NCBI RefSeq assembly: GCF_900156155.1 | Contig: NZ_FTMD01000001.1 | Location: forward strand, 248,001-312,000 | DNA: 64,000 nucleotides | Direction: 5' to 3' | Source of the DNA: Aromatoleum tolulyticum | GTDB taxonomy: Bacteria > Pseudomonadota > Gammaproteobacteria > Burkholderiales > Rhodocyclaceae | Shown here: piece after piece, positions 39,669-47,245 of the stretch | How positions within the stretch are numbered: position 1 is the first letter of the stretch | Layout of the letters: each line of letters opens with the position of its first letter | The notes under the pieces: generated by a model | Told to the model about the DNA's origin: nothing | What the model saw: only the letters and a program-made list of their open reading frames with translations | Database searches by the model: none | Program-made: the position numbers and the translations under genes

Positions 39669-40154
39669 TCACTGCCAATGGAAGCGGTTCGTGACCTGAT
39701 GACGACGCGGGTCGCGCGTCACGACGCTGCCGTCCTTGTTCTTGTAGCGCCCCGCCCACTCCAGGGTCACCATCAGCGAATAGGCCGACACGCCGGCGGG
39801 ACGTTCGATGATGATGCTCGCATCGTCGAATTCCGCGCACACCTGCCGCGTCCAGGTATAGGCCGGATGCGAGGTCGAGATGCCGTCCGTGCAGGCGGTG
39901 CGCGTCAGCAGATATTTTTCGGACGGGTCCGGCGTGTCGGCGGTGTCCTTCAGGGCAACCTCGGCAAACAGGCGATTAACGAGCAGGGACGCATTCGCGC
40001 GGTCATGCGCTTCGGTGCTCAACTGGACGGCGCGCACCTGCATCTCGATCAGGCCGAGCGCCCCCACCGAGAACACGAGCAGGGCGACCAGGCCCTCGAT
40101 CAGGCTGAAACCGCGCGCGCTGCGCGCGCCGAGCCGACTTGCGCCCTTCAGCAT
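39669..40154 (-). CDS. pilV: Type IV pilus minor pilin PilV
   Basis: 161 residues from ATG 40154. The prepilin motif ARGFSLIEGLVALLVFSVGALGLIEMQ is followed by the PilV-typical RAVQLSTEAHDRANASLLVNRLFAEV. ATG 40190 would extend it by 12 residues but overlaps fimT more deeply. The chosen start overlaps the fimT stop by 7 bp, in keeping with tight coupling through this operon. Confidence 0.88.
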   Translation of the reverse strand: MLKGASRLGARSARGFSLIEGLVALLVFSVGALGLIEMQVRAVQLSTEAHDRANASLLVNRLFAEVALKDTADTPDPSEKYLLTRTACTDGISTSHPAYTWTRQVCAEFDDASIIIERPAGVSAYSLMVTLEWAGRYKNKDGSVVTRDPRRHQVTNRFHWQ

Positions 40155-40660
40155 TTTCTCGAATCGCTCCCCGTCGCGGCAGGATCGCACATCTGCACCA
40201 GTCCGCCCCCATGCACCTGGACGCGCAGGCTATTCACGCCCGGCACGCGCGTCGTGAGGTTGATGTCCTCGATGCGCGGCGCGGCGGTGTCCACGAGGCC
40301 GGTAGGCAGGAAGACGACGTTGGTCTGCGACGCATTCGCCGCGATCGTCACGCCGGCAGCGGAAGTTCCCTTGGCCTCCTGGATCGTGCTGACGGGACTC
40401 ACGGTCGCCACCGACCAGTTGCCGCGACCATCGGTCAGGGTGAAGCGCACCGGCTGGTTGCGGCGCAAGGCCTCGGCACGCGCGAGCTGCAGCCCGGAGA
40501 CGAGCCCTTCTGCGGCAACCCGGACGCGGAAAGTCACGAGCGTCGTCTCGAAGCTCGGCGCCGCAAGCGACGCCAGTATCGCGAGCACGCCGATGGCGAC
40601 GAGCGCCTCGACGATCGTGAATCCCGCTTGCCGCCCCGCGCTTCGCGGCCGACTCAGCAC
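40148..40660 (-). CDS. fimT: GspH/FimT-family minor pseudopilin
   Basis: 170 residues from GTG 40660, which overlaps the pilE stop. The prepilin sequence QAGFTIVEALVAIGVLAILASLAAPSF is preceded by a basic leader (VLSRPRSAGRQ). The GspH/FimT domain follows: AAEGLVSGLQLARAEALRRNQPVRFTLTDGRGNWSV. It ends with a Cys pair (MCDPAATGSDSRKC). It is a minor pilin that initiates the pilus fibre. The longer frame upstream runs antiparallel to nothing useful and overlaps pilE entirely. Confidence 0.87.
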   Translation of the reverse strand: MLSRPRSAGRQAGFTIVEALVAIGVLAILASLAAPSFETTLVTFRVRVAAEGLVSGLQLARAEALRRNQPVRFTLTDGRGNWSVATVSPVSTIQEAKGTSAAGVTIAANASQTNVVFLPTGLVDTAAPRIEDINLTTRVPGVNSLRVQVHGGGLVQMCDPAATGSDSRKC

Positions 40661-41133
40661 GAATCCCCCGCGCGGAGCAGCCAGCAGTCGCGCGGGAGGG
40701 AGCTCGCACCGGGGAAGGCCGTCGTTTGCCGCAGGTTGTCGTGGTTGATCGTGAAGGTGAAGCCCGCCATGTTGCGCGACGCCTTGCCGGTCGCCGTCGC
40801 GAGGAAGGTCTGGTTGCTGCCGCCGCCGTTGTTGCAGGTGATGTCGAAGGCGTCCGAGGACGGCGCCGCGACACCGCAGGCCGAGCCCGTGGAACCGTAG
40901 TTGCGGTTGTCCTGGTAGTACTGCTCGAGGCGCATGCGCAGCGTCGCCAGCTCGTTGATCGCCTCGGAGATGCGGCTGCGCTGGACATACCCGGTATAGG
41001 ACGGGATGGCGATCGCAGCGAGGATCGCGACGATCGCGACGGCGATCAGGAGCTCGATCAGCGTGAAGCCTGCCGCGGCCCGCCGGGCGTTCCCGCGATG
41101 GCCCACGCGGGCGCTGAATATGTCGTAAGTCAT
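40654..41133 (-). CDS. pilE: Type IV pilin PilE
   Basis: 159 residues. Prepilin leader MTYDIFSARVGHRGNARRAAAG, then FTLIELLIAVAIVAILAAIAIP with Phe+1 and Glu+5, and the conserved SYTGYVQRSRISEAINELATLRMRLEQYYQDNRNY. Four cysteines (SACG, ITCN, RDCW and the terminal DSC) can form two disulfides, including the C-terminal D-loop. The gene is first in the pil operon, the reverse of arrangements where pilE is last. It may be either a major pilin or the pilE-type minor subunit. The 298-bp upstream gap holds the promoter and the terminator of the cytochrome gene. Confidence 0.9.
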   Translation of the reverse strand: MTYDIFSARVGHRGNARRAAAGFTLIELLIAVAIVAILAAIAIPSYTGYVQRSRISEAINELATLRMRLEQYYQDNRNYGSTGSACGVAAPSSDAFDITCNNGGGSNQTFLATATGKASRNMAGFTFTINHDNLRQTTAFPGASSLPRDCWLLRAGDSC

Positions 41134-41370
41134 ACGCGGATGTCCAGCCGGGATAGCAGCGGATTAACCGGGCGGCACGGACCCGGGTGAAATTCCCCGC
41201 GCATGCCCGAACGGATTCGGCACAAATGATACCGGAGGGCGGCAAATCCCCGAAAAGAATTGTAACAATGCGAAAGATTGGGGAAAAGCGTGCCCGGGAG
41301 GTTCACAGGATACGCATTCAGGGTACGAAATGCACCCTTCCCGGCTCCCCGCGAAAGGATCTACCCGGCG

Positions 41371-41406
41371 CGCAAAATGCAAAGAGGCCCGGCACGCCGG
41401 ACCTCT
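41371..41406 (-). terminator. Intrinsic terminator of the TsdA-like cytochrome gene
   Basis: On the minus strand AGAGGTCCGGC-GT-GCCGGGCCTCT (one mismatch) is followed by TTGCATTTTG, 26 bp past the stop at 41432. It separates the gene from pilE. Confidence 0.7.
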
Positions 41407-41431
41407 GCGAAACGCCTGCGGAACAGTCCGA

Positions 41432-42517
41432 TCAGTATCCGAGCGACTGGCGCGCCTGGTTGAGGGCGTCCGTGATCGGCTGGAACGGACCGTAGATGTG
41501 CTGGCTGCGCGGGAAGGCGGGCGGATTGGCCGGATCGATCGACCATGCGCCGGCCGCGTCCTTGCGCGGCATGGTGTAGTCGTAGCTGGCGTCGACCGCG
41601 CGCTTGAGCGCGTTCGGCACGCCGTCGGGCCCCACGCCGGCCCAGTCCTCGGTGATGTGGCGCGGATTGAAGGGGCGCGGCTTCGACAGCAGGTAGGCGG
41701 TGACGTCCCACGCGTCCTCGGCGGCCATCAGCGTGTTCGGGTCCACCGCGTTCACCTTGTCGTGCGGCATGTTGCTGTAGACGAACGCCGCCGCGGTCTG
41801 GAGCCGCCCCATGCCGGCCATCAGGCCGTGGCTGTTCGCTCCCCACAGCGCGGGATAGCGGAAGCGCTGCTCGTCGTCGCGCCACACGCCCGAGCCGTCC
41901 TCCTGGTGACAGCTGCGGCAGCGGTCGTTGTAGATATTGGCGCCGCGCGTCGGACTGGCGGCGCGCGCCAGGGCCGCCGGCTTGCGGGTTTCCTGGCCGG
42001 GCACCTGCTGCCAGGTGTAGCCGGGCTGCAGGCCGGTCGACAGGAAGTCGACGTAGGCGATGAGGTCCTTCATCCACTGGCTGTCGGTCGGGATCATTTC
42101 GCCCGCGAGCGAACGCTCGAAGCAGCCGTTGATGCGGATCGGCAGATCGCGTGCGACGTTCTCGCGCGCGCTGAACTTCGGGTCCGCGTACTCGATCGCG
42201 GCGACGACGAGCGGCACCGCATACGGGCGCGTGCCTTCGTCCATGTGGCAATTGCCGCAGGCGAGCTTGTTGCCGACATAGGGCTTGCCGTTGGCCGCGA
42301 CGTTGCCGCTTTCGGCGCCGAGATAGCGGTACGTCGAGCGGAAGATGTCCTTGCCGCGCGCCGCCGACGTGCTCATCAGTGCGGGGTCCGGAATCTGGTA
42401 GGCGGGCGCGTAGAAGGGGTTGTAGTCGGCGGGATCGGTCCCGCTGCCGGCGAGCGCGCCGGCGGCTGCGGCGCTGAGTGCGAGTCCGAAGAGGACGCGC
42501 AGGGTGCGGTGTGACAT
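41432..42517 (-). CDS. TsdA-like diheme cytochrome c
   Basis: 361 residues with a signal peptide (TLRVLFGLALSAAAAGALA). Two haem sites: LACGNCHMDEGTRPYAVPL near residue 95 and RCRSCHQEDGSG near residue 205. GRDIF-like GKDIFRSTYRYLGAESGN and RINGCFERSLAGEMIP match thiosulfate dehydrogenase TsdA. In that family a Cys in the latter segment ligates haem 1, so the Cys of GCFERS is the candidate. It may oxidise thiosulfate to tetrathionate or run the reverse reaction in the periplasm. ATG 42517 follows GGAGGAAAACCGAC. No sox genes are adjacent. Confidence 0.78.
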   Translation of the reverse strand: MSHRTLRVLFGLALSAAAAGALAGSGTDPADYNPFYAPAYQIPDPALMSTSAARGKDIFRSTYRYLGAESGNVAANGKPYVGNKLACGNCHMDEGTRPYAVPLVVAAIEYADPKFSARENVARDLPIRINGCFERSLAGEMIPTDSQWMKDLIAYVDFLSTGLQPGYTWQQVPGQETRKPAALARAASPTRGANIYNDRCRSCHQEDGSGVWRDDEQRFRYPALWGANSHGLMAGMGRLQTAAAFVYSNMPHDKVNAVDPNTLMAAEDAWDVTAYLLSKPRPFNPRHITEDWAGVGPDGVPNALKRAVDASYDYTMPRKDAAGAWSIDPANPPAFPRSQHIYGPFQPITDALNQARQSLGY

Positions 42518-42716
42518 GTCGGTTTTCCTCCGGTTGTCGAACGCTGGAGCCGGGGCCCGCTGCATCGGCCGCGGCGCGGGTGCTGCCCTATGCACTGCCG
42601 CAGGCTACGCGCCCCGGCCGGGGGAAAACATCCAGACGATGGAGGGGCCGACTAGACGAATGACTCGATTGACATGCTCACTGGTTTGGACTAACGAGGT
42701 GCCAATCAAATACCTC

Positions 42717-42776
42717 CGTTCGCCCCGAGCTTGTCGAAGGGCTCGGGCAGGGCTTCGACAGGCTCAGCCCGAACGG
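42717..42776. repeat. Dispersed imperfect inverted repeat (CCGTTCG...CGAACGG)
   Basis: CCGTTCGCCCCGAGCTTGTC...CTTCGACAGGCTCAGCCCGAACGG folds into a long imperfect hairpin. Its GAGCTTGTCGAAGG / CTTCGACAGGCTC halves match an intergenic repeat type widespread in GC-rich proteobacteria. It lies in the 498-bp gap between the cytochrome start (42517) and the VOC gene (43016). The rest of that gap shows GC-rich sequence with no convincing gene. Confidence 0.55.
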
Positions 42777-43015
42777 TATTTCGTCTCCGGGTCGATAACA
42801 CAGCGGCCACTGCGGCACCGGAACGCTCTGTGCGCCTGGCGTTTCGCCCTGCACGTGCTAGCGTGAAGCATGAACGGTCGCCCCTTACCCCCGCGGCCGC
42901 GACGGCCCCGCCGCGCCGTAAGGCACGGCGGCCTTCCTCCTCCGGGGTCCGCCCCCTTTGCCGGACGCAGAAGCCGGCCCATGCCGACGGATTCCGCTTT
43001 CGACGGCAGATCGAC

Positions 43016-43384
43016 ATGAACACCCCCCAACCCGGATTGAAATGCGTGAAGGTCGTCGCGCTCGCGGTGCGTGACGTCGCGCGCGCGAACAGGTTCTACG
43101 GCGAAACGCTGGGCCTCGCCCCGGCCAGCGAAGGCGGCCGGCAGGTCGGTTTCGAACTCGGCGGTACGGTGCTGATGCTGAAGGACGACTGGTACGGCAC
43201 GCCGACCGCGGAGCCGAACCCGCGCATCACGCTGGAATGCGCGGACGCGCGCGCGCTGGAAACCACCCTGCGCGGCCTCGACGTGAAGATTTCGGATGCG
43301 GTCGAGCTCTACGACGGCAGCTACTACGTCGGCGCCTTCCTCGACAGCGAGGGCAACAAGCTGTGGTTCTGTTCGCCCGGTTAG
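43016..43384 (+). CDS. VOC/glyoxalase-family protein
   Basis: 122 residues in one vicinal-oxygen-chelate module pair: KVVALAVRDVARANRFYGETLGL at the start, GGTVLMLKDDWYG in the middle and DAVELYDGSYYVGAFLDSEGNKLWFCSPG at the end, where the FxDxxGN pattern is typical. Metal ligands cannot be assigned with confidence. ATG 43016 gives the normal size for the family. Possible roles are lyase, dioxygenase or antibiotic binding. It is convergent with the alpha/beta hydrolase. Confidence 0.8.
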   Translation: MNTPQPGLKCVKVVALAVRDVARANRFYGETLGLAPASEGGRQVGFELGGTVLMLKDDWYGTPTAEPNPRITLECADARALETTLRGLDVKISDAVELYDGSYYVGAFLDSEGNKLWFCSPG

Positions 43385-43406
43385 GCTCCCGGCCGCCGCC
43401 GCGCGC

Positions 43407-44255
43407 TCAGTCCGCGGCGTCGATGAAGTCGAGCACGTCGCGCGCGAAGCGCTCGCGCTGCCACAGGTGCGGCGCGTGGTCGACGTCGTCGTAGATGTGT
43501 AGCAGCGCGTTGGGGATGTTGTCGCGCACGTAGTGGGCGGTGCGCGTGTGGTAGAAGTTGCTCGCGCCGGCATAGACCAGCAGCGCGGGGACGTCGATCT
43601 TCTCCAGCACGTCGCGGTAGTCGGCCGCGGCGAGGCTGGACCAGCAGTCGATCAGCGGCTGCGGCGTCATCTCGCGCAGGCGCTGGCGCGCGAGTTCCAT
43701 GCCCTCGCCGTTCTCGCGGTACTTGCGCCGCGCGCGTTCGTTGAGGCTGTGGCCGACCAGGCGCAGCACGCCTTCGGCGAAGTCATCCTGCAGCGAACGC
43801 ACGAAGGCGGCGTTGCGCGCGGCGTCGAAGTCGCCGTAGATGCCCCAGCGCCAGTGCTCGTCGGTGAGGATGCGCGGCGACTGGTCGATGATCACGAGCT
43901 TGCGCAGGCGACCGCAGCCGAAGTCGCGGATGTATTGCCACAGCGTCAGCGCGCCCATCGAATGGCCGATGACGATCGCGTCGCGCAGGTTCCAGTGCTC
44001 GAGCATCTGCTCGAGGTCGCGCGCCATGCGCGCCGCGCTCGGCGGGGTGTCCGTATGCAGCGCATGGCCGCCGTGCCCGCGCGCATCCCAGCGATACACG
44101 CGGTGGCGCGCGGCGAAGGCCTCGATGAAGGGGCTCCAGTCGCGATGGCTGGCGGTCCAGCCGTGCAGCAGCACCAGCGGCGGGCCCTCGCCCTCGATCT
44201 TCACGTGGATGTGTTCGCCGTCGTCGGCGAGAAAATGGCTCATTGCGTGGGTCAT
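43407..44255 (-). CDS. Alpha/beta hydrolase
   Basis: 282 residues. Oxyanion segment PPLVLLHGWTASHRDWSP, nucleophile elbow VIGHSMGALTLW (Ser), acid in VPALLVYAGASNFYH-region loop and C-terminal His in IYDDVDHAPHLWQRERF. HG-W and RGHG patterns place it among esterase/haloalkane-type lipolytic folds. Substrate unknown. ATG 44255 (MTHAMSHFLADDG) was chosen over a TTG at 44273 and ATG 44243. No signal peptide, so cytoplasmic. Confidence 0.82.
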   Translation of the reverse strand: MTHAMSHFLADDGEHIHVKIEGEGPPLVLLHGWTASHRDWSPFIEAFAARHRVYRWDARGHGGHALHTDTPPSAARMARDLEQMLEHWNLRDAIVIGHSMGALTLWQYIRDFGCGRLRKLVIIDQSPRILTDEHWRWGIYGDFDAARNAAFVRSLQDDFAEGVLRLVGHSLNERARRKYRENGEGMELARQRLREMTPQPLIDCWSSLAAADYRDVLEKIDVPALLVYAGASNFYHTRTAHYVRDNIPNALLHIYDDVDHAPHLWQRERFARDVLDFIDAAD

Positions 44256-44338
44256 CGCGCCAGCTTCTGACAATGTATTGCAACAGTATAACGGCAGAAG
44301 CCGCCGCGGCCGCTCGGACTGGCGCGCGCCCGCCGCGG

Positions 44339-44923
44339 TCAGGATGCGGCCGTCAAGTGGCGCGGGCGCAGGGGATGGAGCGGCGCGGACGGGAACATCG
44401 GGAAACCGCTGCGGCCGCCCATCTCAGGACCGTCGTGCGGGAAGATGTAGGTGCGGCTCGTGCGTACGACCCTGCCGTCGATGAAGTGCACGTTGAAATA
44501 GGTGTAGATGCCCGGGCCGTCGTTCTCGATGTTCCAGTCCCACACTTCCTCGCCGCTCAGGCGGAAGAATTCCACCGAGCGATGCGTGCCGAGCAGGCGC
44601 GACACCTGCTCGCGCGTCATGCCGCGCTCGACGCGGGTGAGGTTCTCGAAGGCCAGCGCGTTCTGCTGCCGCAGCACCGCCCCCGACGCAGCGACGGTCA
44701 CCATCAGCGTAACGTGGCCGAAGGGCTGGTTCGAATATTCCAGGGTGCGCGTGCCGTCTTCGTTCTGCCAGTAGCGCACCGGCCGGCCATGCGCCGCAAT
44801 GGCGTCGGCCTCGGTCGCAAGCGGGCGGGAGCCGGGCATCGTCGCGCAGCTGCCGGCGATCGTCGCGGCTGCGAGCAGCGCGGCGATACGCCCCCATTGC
44901 GCGATTGCAGCTGCATGCCTCAC
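44339..44923 (-). CDS. BamE/SmpA-like lipoprotein, copy 1
   Basis: 194 residues. Lipobox near residue 26 (AATIAGSC) marks it as a lipoprotein. The body repeats a pattern of FGHVTLMVTV and NLTRVERGMTREQVSRLLGTHRS, the BamE/OmlA-type motif, followed by EEVWDWNIENDGPGIYTYFNVHFIDGRVVRTSRTY. The C-terminal 25 residues are Pro/Gly-rich and unrelated. It resembles the downstream-strand neighbour at 44957-45442, so the pair looks like a tandem duplication. An envelope role near the BAM complex is an inference from fold only. Confidence 0.75.
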   Translation of the reverse strand: MRHAAAIAQWGRIAALLAAATIAGSCATMPGSRPLATEADAIAAHGRPVRYWQNEDGTRTLEYSNQPFGHVTLMVTVAASGAVLRQQNALAFENLTRVERGMTREQVSRLLGTHRSVEFFRLSGEEVWDWNIENDGPGIYTYFNVHFIDGRVVRTSRTYIFPHDGPEMGGRSGFPMFPSAPLHPLRPRHLTAAS

Positions 44924-44956
44924 TTTCCTCCCCCTCCTTGCCTTACCGTCCTTTCG

Positions 44957-45442
44957 TCAGCCGCGCTGTTCGACGAAGCGGCTGGTGCGCGCGACACGCG
45001 CGTCGTCGTTGAAATGCACCAGGAAGAACACCGGATCGCCCGAAGCCTCCTTGCCGACGCGCCAGCCCCACACCGTTTCCTTCGCGAGCCCGAAGCGCTC
45101 GCGCGTGCCCGGCGCGCCGAGGATGCGCCGCACTTCGTCGCCGGTCATGCCTCTTTGGATGCGCCCGAAGTTGTTTTCGTTCAGCACCTGCTCGACCTTG
45201 CGCAGCACGTCGTCGCTGCCGATCGTCATCATGAAGCACTCCGTGCCCATGGGCTGGCGCGAATATTCCCACGTCACCGAGCCGTCATCGTTGTGCCATT
45301 CCATCTGCGGCGGACCGAAGCGCTGGCGCACGTCGGCGGCCGTCGACACCCCCGGCTCCAGCTCCTTCAGGTTGAAGTGATCGCAGGCAACCAGCCCGAG
45401 CGCCGCGAGCAGGCTGCACAGCAGGGTGAAAAAGCGTTTCAT
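44957..45442 (-). CDS. BamE/SmpA-like lipoprotein, copy 2
   Basis: 161 residues. Signal and lipobox: MKRFFTLLCSLLAALGLVAC, with Cys20. The mature part carries two BamE-like halves, LKELEPGVSTAADVRQRFGPPQMEW and NFGRIQRGMTGDEVRRILGAPGTRERFG, ending VHFNDDARVARTSRF. ATG at 45442 follows GAGGAGAATCGCCCTG. Its layout matches copy 1, which lies 33 bp downstream on the same strand, so they probably share a transcript. Confidence 0.8.
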   Translation of the reverse strand: MKRFFTLLCSLLAALGLVACDHFNLKELEPGVSTAADVRQRFGPPQMEWHNDDGSVTWEYSRQPMGTECFMMTIGSDDVLRKVEQVLNENNFGRIQRGMTGDEVRRILGAPGTRERFGLAKETVWGWRVGKEASGDPVFFLVHFNDDARVARTSRFVEQRG

Positions 45443-45594
45443 CAGGGCGATTCTCCTCACAAGGGGCCGCGGGCGCGCCAAGCGCACCGCATTATGTCGG
45501 CACCGCCGGCCGTGGGCTAGAATCGCACCATACCGGGGCGCGGCACAATCGCGAACCGGCCCCTGTCCGCATACAACGCTTCGGAGAACGGTTC

Positions 45595-46707
45595 ATGAAG
45601 AAGACCCTGATCGCCCTCGCACTCGCCGCGGCCGGCCTGTCGGCCGCCCACGCGCAGACCGTCATCAAGATCGGCCACGCCGGCCCGCTCACCGGCCCGA
45701 TCGCCCATATCGGCAAGGATGGAGAAAACGGCGTGCGCCTCGCGATCGAGGACGCCAACGCCAAAGGCATCACGATCGGCGGCCAGAAGGTCAAGTTCGA
45801 ACTCGTCAGCGAGGACGACCAGGCCGACCCGCGCACCGCGACGACCGTCGCGCAGCGCCTGACCGACAGCGGCGTCAAGGGCGTGGTCGGCCACGTGACC
45901 TCGGGCGCTTCGATTCCCGCCTCGCGCATCTACGAGCAGGCCGGCGTGCCGGTCATCACGCCGTCGTCGACGAACCCGAAGCTCACGCAGCAGGGCTACA
46001 AGGTCACCTTCCGCGTCATCGCCAACGACCTGCAGCAGGGCGCGGCGATGGCCAAGTACGCGAACAAGCTGGGCGCGAAGAAGGTCGCGATCATCGACGA
46101 CCGCACCGCCTACGGCCAGGGCCTCGCCGACGCGTTCGCCGAGAGCCTGAAGAAGGAAGGCGTGCAGGTCGTCGGCCGCGAATTCACGAACGACAAGGCC
46201 ACCGATTTCACCGCGATCCTCACCAAGATCAAGGCCAAGCAGCCCGACGCCGTGTTCTTCGGCGGCATGGACGCGCAGGCCGCGCCGATGCTGCGCCAGA
46301 TGAAGCAGCTCGGCCTCGGCGCGAAATTCCTCGGCGGCGACGGCGCGTGCACCGGCGAGATGATCAAGCTCGCGGGCGACGCGATGAGCGGCGACGCCTA
46401 TTGCACGCAGGCCGGCATCCCGATGGACAAGATGCCGGGCGGCGCGCAGTTCAACAAGCGCTTCAAGGAAGTGTACAAGGGCGACGTGCAGCTCTATGCC
46501 CCGTACAGCTACGACGCCGCGATGGCGCTGATCGAGGCGATGAAGGCCGCCGGTTCGGCCGAACCGGCCAAGTACCTGCCGGCGCTGCAGAAGCTCGACG
46601 TGTCCGGAGTGACCGGCAAGATCGCCTTCGACAAGAACGGCGACATTCGTGACGGCGGCGTGACGCTGTACCGCTTCCAGGGCGGCAAGTGGGAAGCGCT
46701 CAACTGA
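45595..46707 (+). CDS. Branched-chain amino-acid-type ABC substrate-binding protein, copy 1
   Basis: 370 residues. Signal peptide MKKTLIALALAAAGLSAAHA is cleaved before QT. The mature protein shows IKIGHAGPLTGPIAHIGKDGENG, VSEDDQADPRTATTVAQRL, GVVGHVTSGASIPASRIYEQAGVP and VAIIDDRTAYGQGLADAF, the type I periplasmic-binding fold of LivJ/LivK/BraC. It delivers a branched-chain amino acid or an analogue to an LivHMGF permease. It is about two-thirds identical by eye to the copy at 47246 and ends at its own terminator. No ABC genes adjoin it directly; livHMGF lie 2 kb downstream. Confidence 0.88.
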   Translation: MKKTLIALALAAAGLSAAHAQTVIKIGHAGPLTGPIAHIGKDGENGVRLAIEDANAKGITIGGQKVKFELVSEDDQADPRTATTVAQRLTDSGVKGVVGHVTSGASIPASRIYEQAGVPVITPSSTNPKLTQQGYKVTFRVIANDLQQGAAMAKYANKLGAKKVAIIDDRTAYGQGLADAFAESLKKEGVQVVGREFTNDKATDFTAILTKIKAKQPDAVFFGGMDAQAAPMLRQMKQLGLGAKFLGGDGACTGEMIKLAGDAMSGDAYCTQAGIPMDKMPGGAQFNKRFKEVYKGDVQLYAPYSYDAAMALIEAMKAAGSAEPAKYLPALQKLDVSGVTGKIAFDKNGDIRDGGVTLYRFQGGKWEALN

Positions 46708-46768
46708 CGGCGCGAAGCGCCTGCCGCGCACCACGGCCGTGCGGCGGGCGGCAAGAATGAACCGGATC

Positions 46769-46794
46769 GGGGCGCTGCGGCGCCCCTTCCTTTT
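46769..46794 (+). terminator. Intrinsic terminator after first LivK-like gene
   Basis: GGGGCGC-TGCG-GCGCCCC followed by TTCCTTTT, 61 bp past the stop at 46707. It isolates the first binding-protein gene from the second. Confidence 0.8.
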
Positions 46795-46871
46795 GCCGTC
46801 GGGCGGCCGCGGCCCGGCCCCTGGCCCACTGCCGCCCCGAGCAAGCAGCCGGCATTAGGGTTTTCCACAAT

Positions 46872-46887
46872 CTGGCATGACTTGTGC
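46872..46887 (+). promoter_or_regulatory. Possible sigma-54 (-24/-12) promoter
   Basis: CTGGCATG-ACTT-GTGC matches the sigma-54 pattern (GG at -24, GC at -12, correct spacing), with one mismatch in the TTGC element. It lies 358 bp upstream of the second LivK-like gene. Between it and the gene are two stem-loops: ACCGCTGC-GAC-GCAGCGGT at 47101-47119 and GAAGGCC-N14-GGCCTTC at 47185-47212. The 538-bp gap (46708-47245) has no convincing gene. Promoter function is unproven. Confidence 0.35.
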
Positions 46888-47245
46888 GTTGCACCATGCG
46901 TGCAAACACATGGCCGTTCCGTTCGAAACCCGCACCAGCCGACGATCAATTCTTCGCACATACGCCAATGTCATCGTCAGCGGTCGATCCCTGCCACGCC
47001 ATGCTGCGCTGCAGAAGGCACATTCCGGCACATGACTGTTGCAATTTGCGCATCACGGGCCGTTTTTGGGCAGAATACGCGGACTTTTCAGCCCCCCGGG
47101 ACCGCTGCGACGCAGCGGTGATAGTCGGGAGCGAACAGAAAAGCGCTATCACGTGCAGCACCCTGACGGCCCTTCGGCGCTCACGAAGGCCAGAAGTGTC
47201 GTTCAGGCCTTCAATCTCACGAATCGATCTCGCTGGAGGAGCAAC

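Noticed and set aside
42706-43023. A 105-codon minus-strand gene in the cytochrome/VOC spacer
   Set aside because: It runs through the REP-like palindrome and overlaps the VOC start; no family features or ribosome site.
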